From Hymenobacter canadensis (GTDB lineage Bacteria; Bacteroidota; Bacteroidia; Cytophagales; Hymenobacteraceae), in NCBI RefSeq assembly GCF_027359925.1, contig NZ_CP114767.1, positions 1 through 64,000 of the forward strand: 64,000 nucleotides of DNA, given 5' to 3'. Position 1 is the first letter of the stretch, and each line of letters opens with the position of its first letter. The position numbers and the translations under genes are program-made. The notes below the pieces were generated by a model. It did no database searches and was not told where the DNA came from. It saw only the letters and a program-made list of their open reading frames with translations. Shown in pieces: positions 8,213 to 17,962 of the stretch.

Positions 8213-9364
8213 ATGGCCCAACTGCTGTTTGTTCTTCATGAAGCGTCCCGCACGGGGGCTCCCTTTACTCAACTTCACCTGATGCGGTGGATTAAGCAGC
8301 ATACCACGCATGATGTGATGTTGCTGCTGATGTGGGGAGGGGACTTAGTGTCGGAATTCGAAAAGCTGGGCGAAGTATATGTGCTGGACGAAGGTAAGCC
8401 AGCCCGTACGCTGAAAGAAAGAGCGCTGTTTAAGTTTGATAGCATGACTCAATACCGGCGTAAGCATATTATGCGGCGTATTGCCAGTTTTAGTCCACAG
8501 GTAATATTTGCTAACACAGCCATTACGCTTACGTTGGTCGTTGAGCTGAAAAAACAGCTGCAAATTCCGCTCTTGCTTAATGTACATGAGCTAGACAGTA
8601 CGTTTTATCATTACTCGCAGGAAGAATTCAGAAATAACCTGCCGGCGGTAGATTATTTTATTCCTGGTTCGTATGCTGTTAAGCATTATTATGAAGGGTT
8701 CTGCACAATTCCGTCAGAAAAAACAGCGGTTATCTACGATTACATTGAGGATGCTTTGTCAGGCGTGACTACGCCGGAGCAAATTCGGAAAGAACATGGC
8801 ATTCCAGCGGGAGCGAAAATAGTGGGGGCCATTGCCTCACTGATGTGGCGCAAAGGAGCCGATCTGTTTATTCAGGTAGCCAGGGAAGTATTGCGGGCAG
8901 ATCCGGAGGTGTATTTTATCTGGGTTGGCGGGAAGAAAGAGTCCTACCAGTTCAAGGAGCTGATGCGAGACGTGCAGTTATTGGGTTTAGCCGACCGCCT
9001 GCTGTTTGTAGGAGGAAAAAGCGACTTGCGGGGCTATTATGAGGGCTTCGATGTATTCCTGCTGACTTCGCGTGAGGACCCGTTTCCGTTGGTATGTCTG
9101 GAGGCCGGCCTGGCTGGTACCCCGGTGATTTGCTTTGAGCACTCGGGTGGGATGCCTGAGTTTGTGCGTGACGATGCCGGATTTGTGGTCCCCTACCTGG
9201 ATATCCAGCAGATGGCTGCTCGCACCTTGCAATTGCTGCATGACCCGACGCTACGGCAGCAGAAGGGCACCACCGCTCAGCAGCGTGTTCAGCAGAGCCA
9301 TACGATGGCTACCATTGGGCCGGCTTTATATGCCGCCATGCAGAAATTCCTGCCCGCGCAATAG
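8213..9364 (+). CDS. Glycosyltransferase family 4
   Basis: 383 residues starting MAQLLFVLHEASRTGAP. The C-terminal half has the GT4 donor site: MWRKGADLFIQV near residue 205, VGGKSDLRGYY, and SREDPFPLVCLEAGLAGTPV, which carries the E-x7-E type motif. These are retaining enzymes that use nucleotide sugars on the cytoplasmic face of the membrane. It sits in a run of GT genes on the same strand and probably adds one sugar of the repeat unit. Donor and acceptor cannot be told from the sequence. Confidence 0.85.
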   Translation: MAQLLFVLHEASRTGAPFTQLHLMRWIKQHTTHDVMLLLMWGGDLVSEFEKLGEVYVLDEGKPARTLKERALFKFDSMTQYRRKHIMRRIASFSPQVIFANTAITLTLVVELKKQLQIPLLLNVHELDSTFYHYSQEEFRNNLPAVDYFIPGSYAVKHYYEGFCTIPSEKTAVIYDYIEDALSGVTTPEQIRKEHGIPAGAKIVGAIASLMWRKGADLFIQVAREVLRADPEVYFIWVGGKKESYQFKELMRDVQLLGLADRLLFVGGKSDLRGYYEGFDVFLLTSREDPFPLVCLEAGLAGTPVICFEHSGGMPEFVRDDAGFVVPYLDIQQMAARTLQLLHDPTLRQQKGTTAQQRVQQSHTMATIGPALYAAMQKFLPAQ

Positions 9365-9386
9365 CTTCTGCCACTTTCAGTCATAT

Positions 9387-10577
9387 ATGAAGATTCTCTT
9401 CACAACTCAGGCCCTGTCCATTGGTGGAATTGAAGTATTGGCCCTCCGATTATCGGAAGCCTTCGCCAAGGCCGGGCACGACGTCATACTGTATGATTTC
9501 AACCCGGACCGGCGAAATCCAGGCCTAGTAAGTAGCTATGATACTAAACGGTTCCGGCTGGCGGCCCTTGAGCCGTCGCCGGTGCTGAACGGCCTACTAT
9601 GGAAAGCCCACGCCCTCCTGTTTAAGACGGGCATAAACCGCGAATTCCGGCCTCGGCTCATTGAGCGACACTTTGCTCGTCTCCTGGCACGGGAGCGGCC
9701 GGATATTATTTGCTCGTTGTCCTTTCATCAGGACTACCAGGCGTGCCGCTACGCTTCGGAATTGGGTATTCCGGTGGTGGTCTCCATGCACGGCACGTAC
9801 GAATACGCCGCCTCGGAGTGGCCGCAGCGGGCCCATTTTATCTATGACCACGTGCAGGCGATTATCTACGCCGCTGATAAAAATATGAGCTGGTACGAAA
9901 GCCAGTCCTATCTCCGGCCGGAACTGCCCGTGTACAAGATTTACACCGGGACCGACTTGCACAAACCTATTCCTCAGACCAGCACCCGGGTCGGGTTAGG
10001 TATTGCGTCGGATGCTTTCGTCTATATTCTGGTTGCGCGCGGGATTCAGGAAAAAGGCTGGGAGGAGGCCCTGCAAGCCTTCCGGGGGGTGCGGGCCCGC
10101 TATGCAAGGGCCGTGCTGTTGCTGGTAGGTGAAGGCGAATACTTGGCGGCGCTGCGGCTGCGCTACGCGGCTGAGCCCGGGGTGTTGTTTTATGGCAGCC
10201 ACCCCAATTCGCTGGAGCTGACGGCGCTGGCCGATGCAGGACTGTTGCCTAGTTACTTCCCCATCGAAACGCTGCCCAATGTCATCATCGATTACCTGCG
10301 TTGTGGCTTACCGGTGCTGGCGTCCGATATCGGAGAAATTCCGAATATGCTTACGCTCCCCGATGGCAGCGTGGCGGGAGCAGTTCTGCCTCGAAGCGGC
10401 CACCAGGGCGGCGTGGAAGTATCGGCGTTGCAGCAGGCTATGGAGCAACTGCTGGCCGACTCCGAGTGGTACCAGCAGCAGGCCGCCCGCGCCCGGCTGG
10501 CCGCCCAACGGTTCGACCTGCAGGTGTGCGTGGAACAGTACACGGCGGTATTTCACCAGGCCTTGAAAATTAACTAG
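9387..10577 (+). CDS. Glycosyltransferase family 4
   Basis: 396 residues from ATG 9387 (MKILFTTQALSIGGIEVLALRL). The frame is open further upstream, but that part overlaps the previous gene out of frame and lacks family similarity. The first half has the acceptor-side GG motif. The second half has GIQEKGWEEAL and the donor-site stretch LPSYFPIETLPNVIIDYL. It resembles the two genes at 19137 and 20415 in both halves (GG-x-ALRL, EKGW, ES/ETLPN), so the three are probably paralogues. It lies 22 bp after the preceding GT gene and only 5 bp before the next, as in an operon. Confidence 0.85.
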   Translation: MKILFTTQALSIGGIEVLALRLSEAFAKAGHDVILYDFNPDRRNPGLVSSYDTKRFRLAALEPSPVLNGLLWKAHALLFKTGINREFRPRLIERHFARLLARERPDIICSLSFHQDYQACRYASELGIPVVVSMHGTYEYAASEWPQRAHFIYDHVQAIIYAADKNMSWYESQSYLRPELPVYKIYTGTDLHKPIPQTSTRVGLGIASDAFVYILVARGIQEKGWEEALQAFRGVRARYARAVLLLVGEGEYLAALRLRYAAEPGVLFYGSHPNSLELTALADAGLLPSYFPIETLPNVIIDYLRCGLPVLASDIGEIPNMLTLPDGSVAGAVLPRSGHQGGVEVSALQQAMEQLLADSEWYQQQAARARLAAQRFDLQVCVEQYTAVFHQALKIN

Positions 10578-10582
10578 GGGGT

Positions 10583-11725
10583 ATGCGGATAGCATTTGTT
10601 TCACTGATGTATGATGCTGCCTGGGGCGGCAGCGAAGTGCTATGGGCAAAAACGGCCACGCAGGCACTCCGGGAGGGACATGAGGTGATGATTTCCACCT
10701 ACGCTTGGCCCCAGCTGGCGCAGCCGTTACAGGAGTTGATGGCCGCCGGAGCCCGCACGCATTTTCGTCGCCGCTACGAGCCTACGCTGAAGTTTCGGGC
10801 CATCGATTGGCTGACGCGCCTGCCCCGAAAGGGTCAACTGCCGGAAATTAGCGCCCTACAACGGTTTGATCCGCAGGTAGTGGTCATCAGCCAGGGCGGG
10901 TGGAATGATTTGCTGTTTCACGAGCAATTGTACAACTGGGTCCGGCAGCGGCCATTTCTGCTTATTTGCCACAATTACCATGACCCGGTGCGGCAAAGCG
11001 AAACGCAGCGGCTGCGTATGATCAGCTTGTTTGGCCAGGCCCGGGAAGTGCTGATGATTTCTGAGCTGCAGCGGCAGGTAATTCGGCGGCAACTGGCGGC
11101 ACCATTGCCTAATACCCGGGTAGTGCAGAACCCGCTGCATTTACCAGCCCACTACCCAATTCCTTACCCTGCGCTACCTGATTCCGGGACAATGCAGCTG
11201 GCCGTGGTCGGGAGCTTTGATGTGGACCGGAAGGGACAGGACGTTTTGCTGGAAGTGTTGGCTGATCCGACCTGGCAGGCGCGAAACTGGCACCTGAATT
11301 TTTACGGTTTGGGCCCTGATGAAGACTACCTGCGTCGTCTGATAGTATTCTACAACCTGCAGAGCCGTGTCACGCTGCACGGTCATGTAACGGACAGTAC
11401 TGTTATCTGGCAGAATACGCATCTGCTCATTGTTCCTTCCCGGATTGAGTCAGGTCCCATGGTGGTACAGGAAGCCGCGCTATGCGGCCGTCCGGTAGCT
11501 GCGGCCGACGTTGGCCTGGTTCGTACCTGGGTTCGTGAAGGGGTAACGGGGTTCATCGCCGCCGCATCCTCTGTGCATGCCTTACACGAAATGCTGGAGC
11601 GAGCCTGGGACAAGCGTATTGAATGGCCGACGATGGGGGCGGCGGCGGCCAGATATGCCCAACAATTCCCGATGTCCGATCCAGCTGCTGATATGCTGCA
11701 GCATATTTTGGCCGCCGAAGCGTAA
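10583..11725 (+). CDS. Glycosyltransferase family 4
   Basis: 380 residues starting MRIAFVSLMYDAAWGGSEVLW. The GGSE loop near residue 16 and the C-terminal PSRIESGPMVVQEAALCGRPV stretch (E-x7-E) are typical GT4 features. The preceding gene ends 5 bp upstream. An AGGGGGT-like purine run lies just before the start, one of few in the window. It likely adds one residue to the same glycan; donor unknown. Confidence 0.85.
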   Translation: MRIAFVSLMYDAAWGGSEVLWAKTATQALREGHEVMISTYAWPQLAQPLQELMAAGARTHFRRRYEPTLKFRAIDWLTRLPRKGQLPEISALQRFDPQVVVISQGGWNDLLFHEQLYNWVRQRPFLLICHNYHDPVRQSETQRLRMISLFGQAREVLMISELQRQVIRRQLAAPLPNTRVVQNPLHLPAHYPIPYPALPDSGTMQLAVVGSFDVDRKGQDVLLEVLADPTWQARNWHLNFYGLGPDEDYLRRLIVFYNLQSRVTLHGHVTDSTVIWQNTHLLIVPSRIESGPMVVQEAALCGRPVAAADVGLVRTWVREGVTGFIAAASSVHALHEMLERAWDKRIEWPTMGAAAARYAQQFPMSDPAADMLQHILAAEA

Positions 11726-11864
11726 TGGAATTTTTTCGTCCCATAATCCACTTGGTCGCCTTATTAGATTGGTTTGATCACTAAACCAGTTGAAAATACA
11801 TAATTTTACGCGGTTGCTGTGCGGTTGCTAGAGTCCGTGAGAGGTTCCAAAACCCTATTCCATA

Positions 11865-12857
11865 ATGGTGCATCAGTCTGTTCCCGGTAAGCTTACCACC
11901 TGCGTCATTGGTGGGGCAGGTTTCATCGGTCGTGCCGTAGTAGATGCCTTGCTGATAAAAAAACGTCGGGTAGTAGTGGTAGGCCGGAATGACTCGCCGA
12001 CCAATCTGCCTGCCGGGGTAGTGTACCTGGAAAACGCGCCCGCTCAGGGCCATGAAGTAATCCGGCAGGCCATGGAGCAGGCGGATGAGGTGGTTGATCT
12101 GGCGTATGCAACCAGTCCCGGGACTAGCTTTCAGGATCCGGTGAATGACATTTTGGTGAATGTTCCGGAAACGGTGCGGCTGTTTGAAATGGCGGCATCC
12201 ATGTCACACCTGCGCAAGTTCGTCTGGATTTCCTCCGGAGGAACCGTGTACGGCCGGACCCCTGCCGAACCAATTGCCGAAACCTATCCAACCCACCCGT
12301 TGTCGCCTTATGGCATCACAAAACTGGCTCTGGAGAAATACGCCCACATGTATTTTGAAACCCGCAACCTGCCTATTGTGTGTGTGCGGCCGTCTAATGC
12401 ATACGGAGAGGGGCAGCGCCCTTACGGAGGACAGGGGTTTGTAGCCACTGCCATTGCTTCTATTCTGGCAGGTAACCCGCTTACGCTATTCGGCGAGCAT
12501 GGTACTATCCGCGACTACCTGCATGTAACCGACATGGCTACCGGTATTGTGGCGGCGCTGGATGAGGGCCTGCCCGGTGAGGTATATAACCTGGGCAGCA
12601 GCCAGGGCCTAACCAACCGGCAGATTCTGGATCTGCTGGCGCCGCTGGCAGCGGCGGCCGGCCGGCCCATGCATCTGCTCCGGGAGCTCGCTCGCCCCTT
12701 CGATGTACCCGCCAACATTCTTGATTGCAGTAAGCTCCGCACCGCTACCGGCTGGGAGCCCCAGGTGAGCATTACGGCCGGACTGGCGCGCACCTGGGAC
12801 TGGCTGGCTGCCGCCCAGCCCATCAGCACACCTTTTCAGGGGCAAACGGCAGAATGA
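11865..12857 (+). CDS. NAD-dependent sugar epimerase/dehydratase
   Basis: 330 residues of the extended short-chain dehydrogenase family. The NAD-binding glycine motif GGAGFIG is at 16-22, the SSGGT block at about 123-127, and the catalytic Tyr-x3-Lys at Y149 and K153 (SPYGITK). Related enzymes include UDP-glucose 4-epimerase and UDP-glucuronate decarboxylase; the product cannot be fixed from motifs alone. The gene overlaps the next GT gene by 4 bp (ATGA), so they are coupled. It probably makes a nucleotide sugar used by a neighbouring transferase. Confidence 0.8.
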   Translation: MVHQSVPGKLTTCVIGGAGFIGRAVVDALLIKKRRVVVVGRNDSPTNLPAGVVYLENAPAQGHEVIRQAMEQADEVVDLAYATSPGTSFQDPVNDILVNVPETVRLFEMAASMSHLRKFVWISSGGTVYGRTPAEPIAETYPTHPLSPYGITKLALEKYAHMYFETRNLPIVCVRPSNAYGEGQRPYGGQGFVATAIASILAGNPLTLFGEHGTIRDYLHVTDMATGIVAALDEGLPGEVYNLGSSQGLTNRQILDLLAPLAAAAGRPMHLLRELARPFDVPANILDCSKLRTATGWEPQVSITAGLARTWDWLAAAQPISTPFQGQTAE

Positions 12858-14071
12858 TGGACAACCTTCCTGCCTTGCCCCGAATCGGCTTTCTTACCAG
12901 TACCGACCCGTTAAACCGCCGTTCCTGGTCGGGGGTGCATTACTCCATCTTCCGGGCGGCTGAGCGGGTGCTGGGGCCGGTAACGGCGCTGGGGCCGGTG
13001 CCCATGACCTGGCCGATTCGTATCGGCAATAAGCTCAATCAACACCTGATTACGCCCCTCACCGGCAAGCGTTACCATCATGCCTGGAGCGTCGTGCTCT
13101 CGCGGCTGTATGCCCGCCGGTTTGCCCGCCAGCTCCAGGTGCAGCAGTTTGATCTGTTGCTGGCCCCGGCTTCCTTCACGGAAATAGCCTACTTGCATAC
13201 CACGGCTCCGATTGTCTACATCGAGGATTCCACCCTGCGGCAGCTTATCGACTTTTACCCCGGCCTGATGGGGCTGCTGGACGTTTCGAAGCAGGAGCTG
13301 AACCATATTGAAAAGCGCGCTCTTAATGCGGCTGCGCTGGTTTGCTATTCCTCTGAGTGGGCCGCGCAGTCGGCCATTCAGGATTACGGCGCCGATCCGG
13401 CCAAAGTGGTGGTCATTCCGTTCGGGGCCAATTACCCGTCGCCACCCGCGCGTGCGGAAGTGGATGGCAAGGTCCGTGGGGCCGAGTGCCGGCTGTTTCT
13501 GCTGGGCGGCGAGTGGGGCCGTAAGGGCGGAGCCATTGCCTACGATGCTATGGTGGCCCTGAACGAAATGGGCGTGCCCGCTACGCTGACGGTGGTGGGC
13601 TGCGCGCCCCCGGCTCACGAGGCAGCCCGCTACCAGCATCCGGGCTTCACCACCATTCCTTACCTGAACATGGGCGAGCCTGCCGACCTGGCCCGGTTGG
13701 ATATGCTCTTCCGGACGGCGGATTTCTTTATCCTGCCGTCCCGGGCCGAATGTGCGGCTATTGCCTTCGCGGATGCCAACTCTTTCGGGCTTCCCGTCGT
13801 AACGACCGACGTCGGCGGAATTGCCAGCTTCGTGGAGCAGGGTAAGACCGGCCTGATGCTGCCCCTCAGCGCCACCGGCCCCGATTTTGCGGCGGCCATT
13901 CTGGCCCTGTTTCAGGAAGAGGACACTTACCAGCAAATGCGGGCAGCCGCCCGGCAGCGCTATGAAACCGTTTTGAACTGGGACCAATGGGCTCTGCAGC
14001 TCCGGCAGGAGCTGATAAACCGTAAGCTCTGGCCACCGGTTGCTACAGGGTTGCCGTCCGCGCATCCCTGA
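12854..14071 (+). CDS. Glycosyltransferase family 4
   Basis: 405 residues. The start ATG 12854 overlaps the stop of the epimerase gene (ATGA). The N-terminal half begins with a [16 protein letters not shown] loop as in many GT4 enzymes. The C-terminal donor half includes GGEWGRKGG and [21 protein letters not shown]. The tight coupling to the epimerase hints, but does not prove, that it uses that enzyme's sugar. It ends about 20 bp before a consensus promoter that serves the aminotransferase gene. Confidence 0.85.
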   Translation: MMDNLPALPRIGFLTSTDPLNRRSWSGVHYSIFRAAERVLGPVTALGPVPMTWPIRIGNKLNQHLITPLTGKRYHHAWSVVLSRLYARRFARQLQVQQFDLLLAPASFTEIAYLHTTAPIVYIEDSTLRQLIDFYPGLMGLLDVSKQELNHIEKRALNAAALVCYSSEWAAQSAIQDYGADPAKVVVIPFGANYPSPPARAEVDGKVRGAECRLFLLGGEWGRKGGAIAYDAMVALNEMGVPATLTVVGCAPPAHEAARYQHPGFTTIPYLNMGEPADLARLDMLFRTADFFILPSRAECAAIAFADANSFGLPVVTTDVGGIASFVEQGKTGLMLPLSATGPDFAAAILALFQEEDTYQQMRAAARQRYETVLNWDQWALQLRQELINRKLWPPVATGLPSAHP

Positions 14072-14089
14072 TTTGGCCGGACAATCCCG

Positions 14090-14097
14090 TACCTTTG
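14090..14097 (+). promoter_or_regulatory. TAnnTTTG promoter before the FdtB-like gene
   Basis: TACCTTTG matches the Bacteroidota -7 element exactly and ends 21 nt before ATG 14119. It marks a likely internal transcription start inside the island. A good -33 element is not evident. Confidence 0.5.
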
Positions 14098-14118
14098 CCC
14101 TCCAATTTCCAACAGCTC

Positions 14119-15222
14119 ATGCAGATTCCATTTCTCTCCTTTTCGCCCCAGCATCACCCTATCCGGGAAGAAGTGCTGGCTGCCATTGCTCGTGTCTATG
14201 ATAGCCAATGGTACGTACTGGGTCAATCCGTAACCGATTTTGAAGCCGCCTACGCCGCTTTCAATCAGGTAGAAAACTGTATTGGAGTGGCTAACGGACT
14301 GGATGCGCTGCATCTTTCCCTGATTGCGCTCAACATTGGCCCCGGCGACGAGGTCATCGTGCCGTCCAACACCTACATCGCCACTTGGCTGGCCGTGTCG
14401 TTCGTGGGCGCTACGCCGGTGCCGGTGGAGCCCAACGCTGCTACCTATAACCTCGACCCAGCCCTGATTGAGGCGGCCATTACACCGCGTACCAAAGCCA
14501 TCATGCCGGTCCACCTGTACGGGCAAGCCTGCGAGATGACGGCCATTATGGACATTGCGCGCCGCCACAATCTGGTGGTAGTGGAAGATAATGCCCAGGC
14601 CCAGGGGGCCACTGCCGACGGGGGCGTAACCGGCAGCTTCGGCAACGCCAACGGCACGAGCTTCTACCCCGGCAAAAACCTGGGGGCTCTTGGTGATGGT
14701 GGCGCTATTACCACCAACGACGCGGAAGTGGCCCAGCGCCTGCGCAGCCTGCGCAACTACGGTTCCCAGAAGAAATATTACAACGAAGTAATCGGCTACA
14801 ACTCCCGGCTCGATGAGATGCAGGCGGCCGTGCTGTCGGTGAAGCTACCCTACCTGCCCGACTGGACGGCCCAGCGACAGCAGATAGCGGCCCGCTACAC
14901 CGAGTTGCTGGCCGGCATTAATAGTCTGCATCTGCCCGTGGTGGCCGCTGGTAGCACCCACGTTTACCACCTCTACGTGGTACGCACGGCCCAGCGCGAC
15001 GCTTTGCAGCAGCACCTGACGGCTCAGGGTGTTGGTACGCTCATTCACTACCCGGTGCCGCCGCACCTGCAGGAGGCATATGCTCATCTGCAGATACCGG
15101 CCGGCCAGTATCCGATTGCCGAAGAGCTGGCCGCCACCAGCCTCAGCTTGCCCATGTGGCCCGGCATGACGGAGGAACACGTAGTGGCAGCTGCCGAAGC
15201 AGTTTGCTCGTTTTTCAACTAG
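14119..15222 (+). CDS. FdtB-like dTDP-3-keto sugar aminotransferase (DegT/DnrJ/EryC1)
   Basis: 367 residues from ATG 14119 ([18 protein letters not shown]). The frame can be read from TTG 14095, but that codon lies inside the promoter element. It is a PLP-dependent type I aminotransferase with PLP lysine K186 in [14 protein letters not shown] and the cofactor Asp in [10 protein letters not shown] (about D157). The wording of conserved blocks ([35 protein letters not shown]) is close to FdtB/QdtB enzymes, which make dTDP-3-amino-3,6-dideoxy sugars. Such genes usually sit beside an FdtA/QdtA ketoisomerase, and a short ORF resembling one follows directly. Confidence 0.85.
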   Translation: MQIPFLSFSPQHHPIREEVLAAIARVYDSQWYVLGQSVTDFEAAYAAFNQVENCIGVANGLDALHLSLIALNIGPGDEVIVPSNTYIATWLAVSFVGATPVPVEPNAATYNLDPALIEAAITPRTKAIMPVHLYGQACEMTAIMDIARRHNLVVVEDNAQAQGATADGGVTGSFGNANGTSFYPGKNLGALGDGGAITTNDAEVAQRLRSLRNYGSQKKYYNEVIGYNSRLDEMQAAVLSVKLPYLPDWTAQRQQIAARYTELLAGINSLHLPVVAAGSTHVYHLYVVRTAQRDALQQHLTAQGVGTLIHYPVPPHLQEAYAHLQIPAGQYPIAEELAATSLSLPMWPGMTEEHVVAAAEAVCSFFN

Positions 15223-15229
15223 TCTGCTT

Positions 15230-15415
15230 ATGACTTTAGCGGTTCCACACTTACTGGATTTTGCCCGTACGGGCTCAGATGCTATTGGGTACCTGACGGT
15301 GGCAGGACAGAAACTGGTAGCCGCCGAGGAAGCGGGCTATTGGGTTTCGCCCGCTCAGGGCCGGCGCTACCGTGAGGCCGAGCACGGCTTGGTTCCAAAA
15401 AGCGTACAACGATGA
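15230..15415 (+). CDS. Small ORF resembling the start of an FdtA/WxcM-like ketoisomerase; probably a remnant
   Basis: 61 residues starting 7 bp after the aminotransferase stop and overlapping the next GT2 gene by 4 bp (ATGA). The segment VPHLLDFARTGSDAIGYLTV resembles the first strand of WxcM-like sugar 3,4-ketoisomerases, and GYWVSPAQGRRY may match their first metal or substrate strand. Normal enzymes of this type have about 130-150 residues, so most of the cupin fold is missing. It could be a shortened pseudogene or a small protein kept for translational coupling. The FdtA match is by eye. Confidence 0.45.
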   Translation: MTLAVPHLLDFARTGSDAIGYLTVAGQKLVAAEEAGYWVSPAQGRRYREAEHGLVPKSVQR

Positions 15416-16338
15416 GCTATCCTGTTGTCAGTGTAGGTATTGGCTCGTATAATAACGCACGCTATCTGGTCACCTTGCTAGAGAGCGTGCGTGCGCAGAC
15501 CTATCCAGCAATTGAGCTGGTTGTGGTAGATGATTGCTCTACCGATAATTCCGTTGAGGTAGTAGAAAACTGGGCTAGGCAAACCGGCTATCCGGTTACC
15601 TTTATTCAGCATGAGAAAAACCAGGGGGTAGTCCGTACATTCAGTGAATGCACCCAGTTGGCTACCGGCCAATACGTTTCGTTGGTTGGTTCCGATGATG
15701 TGCTTGATCCGGACCTCATTGCTCGGACAGTTGCAGAATTTGACCATCGGGGGCTAAAATGCGGGGCGGTGTATGCTGATTGCCGTCTGATTGATGCCGC
15801 TGGTCACGAAATGGCTCCCAGCTTTCTGCGTTACTTCAATCCTGCCCACGCTGACTCACCACCTGAGGGCAATCTGATTGTGCCTCTATTGCGGGGACTG
15901 TATTTGCCCACGCTTACGACTACCGTTCGGCGGGAGGCGCTGGAAGCAGTAGGAGCGCATGACGAGACACTGTTTTCAGAGGACTTGGATATGTGGCTGC
16001 GGATTTCCCGTTGCTTTCACTTTGCCTACCTGCCAGCAGTGCTGGGCTCGTACCGGGTGCATGACCGCTCGGCTATCCATACCAACAAACTAGCCCTCAA
16101 CGAAAGTTACTTCCGCATTTACCGGAAAGGGTACTTTGAAGGACCGCAGGAATGGGCCGCTGCGCGCCACAGTCTGGCGGATCATGCTGAGCACTACTAC
16201 GCTAGTGAGGGGCCGGAAGCGCCGGCCCGCCTGTGGTTTGCCTTCAAGGAAACCCGCCTGCCCAAAATGGCCCTGTTCTGGCTGATGGCGCGGCTTGGCA
16301 TAAAATACACGGCCCTGCGTCGCGCAACGGGTCGTTGA
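15412..16338 (+). CDS. Glycosyltransferase family 2
   Basis: 308 residues of a GT-A fold enzyme. It shows the family start VVSVGIGSYNNARYL, the nucleotide-binding VVVDDCSTDNS and a metal-binding SDD in VGSDDVLDPDL near residue 98-104. The motif SEDLDMWLR near 190 matches the catalytic ED. These inverting enzymes add sugars to lipid-linked intermediates. The C-terminal part has no clear membrane anchor. The start overlaps the preceding small ORF. Substrate unknown. Confidence 0.88.
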   Translation: MSYPVVSVGIGSYNNARYLVTLLESVRAQTYPAIELVVVDDCSTDNSVEVVENWARQTGYPVTFIQHEKNQGVVRTFSECTQLATGQYVSLVGSDDVLDPDLIARTVAEFDHRGLKCGAVYADCRLIDAAGHEMAPSFLRYFNPAHADSPPEGNLIVPLLRGLYLPTLTTTVRREALEAVGAHDETLFSEDLDMWLRISRCFHFAYLPAVLGSYRVHDRSAIHTNKLALNESYFRIYRKGYFEGPQEWAAARHSLADHAEHYYASEGPEAPARLWFAFKETRLPKMALFWLMARLGIKYTALRRATGR

Positions 16339-16376
16339 GGTCCGTTAGGGCTTCCGATTGTTACCAGTAGTTTTTC

Positions 16377-17924
16377 ATGGCTGAAATTTCCCGTACTAAA
16401 TCCGCCTTCTGGGGTACTGTCTCGACGCAGGCATTCACCATCATTTCAATGGTGGTGTCCATCGTCAGCACACCGCTGATGGTGAAATACTTGGATAAGG
16501 ATGCCTACGGGTTGTCGATTATCTTCTTTCAGATAGTTAACTACTTGGCCCTGTTTGATTTCGGGCTTTCCTCGGCCGTTATCCGCAACCTGGCGCTGCA
16601 CCGGGGCGACGACGAGCACAACCGTCTGATGGTGAACCGCATCATGTCGACGGGGGTGTTGGTGGCAGCGGGATTCGGGCTGCTGGTGGCCGTTTTGGGG
16701 ATTAGCTTGGCACCGTTGCTACCTGAAGCCTACGACCTGCGGCCCGAGCTGGCGGCCCCGGCCGTGCCCATCGTTATTACTCTGAGTTTGCTGGTGGGCG
16801 GGCAGTTCGTTCAGCGCGGTTTGGGCGGTATCTTTTTCGCTCATCACCGGCAGGTCCTCATTGCCACGCCCATCTTTGCCGTCAACCTGCTTACTACCGG
16901 CCTGACGCTGCTGTTGCTCTGGCGCGGCGTGGGCCTGTGGACGTTCGTGTACGCCAATCTGTTTCAACTGTTCGGCAACGGCATTGTGCAGATCTGGCTG
17001 CTGCGGCGCTACTATCCCAACGTGCGCATCAGCCCCAAATTCTACGACAAGGCCCTGACGCACTCTATGCTGGGGTATGGCTTTTTCATGTTTCTGCACG
17101 GGCTGGCTACGCAGGTTATTCTGTACACCGACCGGCTGGTAATCGGTAAGGTGCTGTCTTTGGCGCTGGTGGCAGTGTTTTCGCTCACGGTGCGCATTCC
17201 GGAAGTGGGCATGAACCTGCTGGGCCGCGTCACCGAAAATGCCTTGCCTGCCGTAGCCGAAATTGTGGTGCGCGAAGGACCCGCCCGCGCCCGCGTGTAC
17301 TTCCACCGCATGATGCTGCTGATTGTGGTGATGAGTCTGGCGGCGTTCTGGCTGATGTTGGCTATGGATGAGTGGTTTATCCGCTTGTGGGTCGGCCCCG
17401 ATTTCTTCGCTGGGCAGCAGGTGCTGGTGCTGGCCCTGATCATCATGGTTCAGCAGACCATTACCCGTACCGGGGTTTTTTTCCTGAACGCCAAAGGCAT
17501 TGCCCGCCCCCTGAGCTTTGCCGCCATGATAGAAGCCGCCCTCAACCTGGCTTTGTCCATCGGGCTGGGTTACAAAATGGGCATGAGCGGAATTCTGCTC
17601 GGGACTATTCTGGCCGCCTTGTGTACCTCGGTGTGGTACGTGCCGTATCTGCTGCGCAAACACCTTGAAATTTCGATGATGGATTCTCTGGTGCGCCCTA
17701 TACTAGGGCCTACGCTGGGCGTCAGCGCGGCGGGCATCGCCATTTACTTTCTGGTCAGGGCGCTTGATACTGAGCCGTTTTTCAATAACTGGCTGTGGTT
17801 CCTGCCTATTGGGGCGGTAGTTTCATTGCTGATGGGCATTTTCGTGTGGCTGGTGTATCTGCGTAAGCCGATGGGCGAATACGTGCCGTTGCGTTTTCGC
17901 CGTTACCTGCTCGTTCAATCTTAA
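16377..17924 (+). CDS. Wzx-like polysaccharide flippase (MATE/MVF superfamily)
   Basis: 515 residues with about 12-14 membrane segments, starting MAEISRTKSAFWGTVSTQAF. The pattern of paired helices with an ARPL/LNAKGIARPLSF-type loop around residue 375 is typical of oligosaccharide flippases that move lipid-linked repeat units to the periplasm. The window also has an ABC exporter, so this island carries parts of two export modes. A stem-loop terminator follows the stop codon directly, ending this transcript. Confidence 0.85.
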   Translation: MAEISRTKSAFWGTVSTQAFTIISMVVSIVSTPLMVKYLDKDAYGLSIIFFQIVNYLALFDFGLSSAVIRNLALHRGDDEHNRLMVNRIMSTGVLVAAGFGLLVAVLGISLAPLLPEAYDLRPELAAPAVPIVITLSLLVGGQFVQRGLGGIFFAHHRQVLIATPIFAVNLLTTGLTLLLLWRGVGLWTFVYANLFQLFGNGIVQIWLLRRYYPNVRISPKFYDKALTHSMLGYGFFMFLHGLATQVILYTDRLVIGKVLSLALVAVFSLTVRIPEVGMNLLGRVTENALPAVAEIVVREGPARARVYFHRMMLLIVVMSLAAFWLMLAMDEWFIRLWVGPDFFAGQQVLVLALIIMVQQTITRTGVFFLNAKGIARPLSFAAMIEAALNLALSIGLGYKMGMSGILLGTILAALCTSVWYVPYLLRKHLEISMMDSLVRPILGPTLGVSAAGIAIYFLVRALDTEPFFNNWLWFLPIGAVVSLLMGIFVWLVYLRKPMGEYVPLRFRRYLLVQS

Positions 17925-17928
17925 CTCT

Positions 17929-17954
17929 AACGGCCGCTCCTGCGGCCGTTTTCT
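17929..17954 (+). terminator. Intrinsic terminator after the flippase gene
   Basis: AACGGCCGC (17929-17937) pairs perfectly with GCGGCCGTT (17942-17950) around a 4-nt loop and runs into T residues. It lies only a few bases before the GT61 start codon. Confidence 0.7.
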
Positions 17955-17962
17955 CGCGTGCT

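Noticed and set aside
9135..9386. Longer N-terminus for the GT4 gene at 9387
   Set aside because: The extension overlaps the previous GT gene out of frame and lacks similarity; the typical GT4 start is MKILFTTQ.
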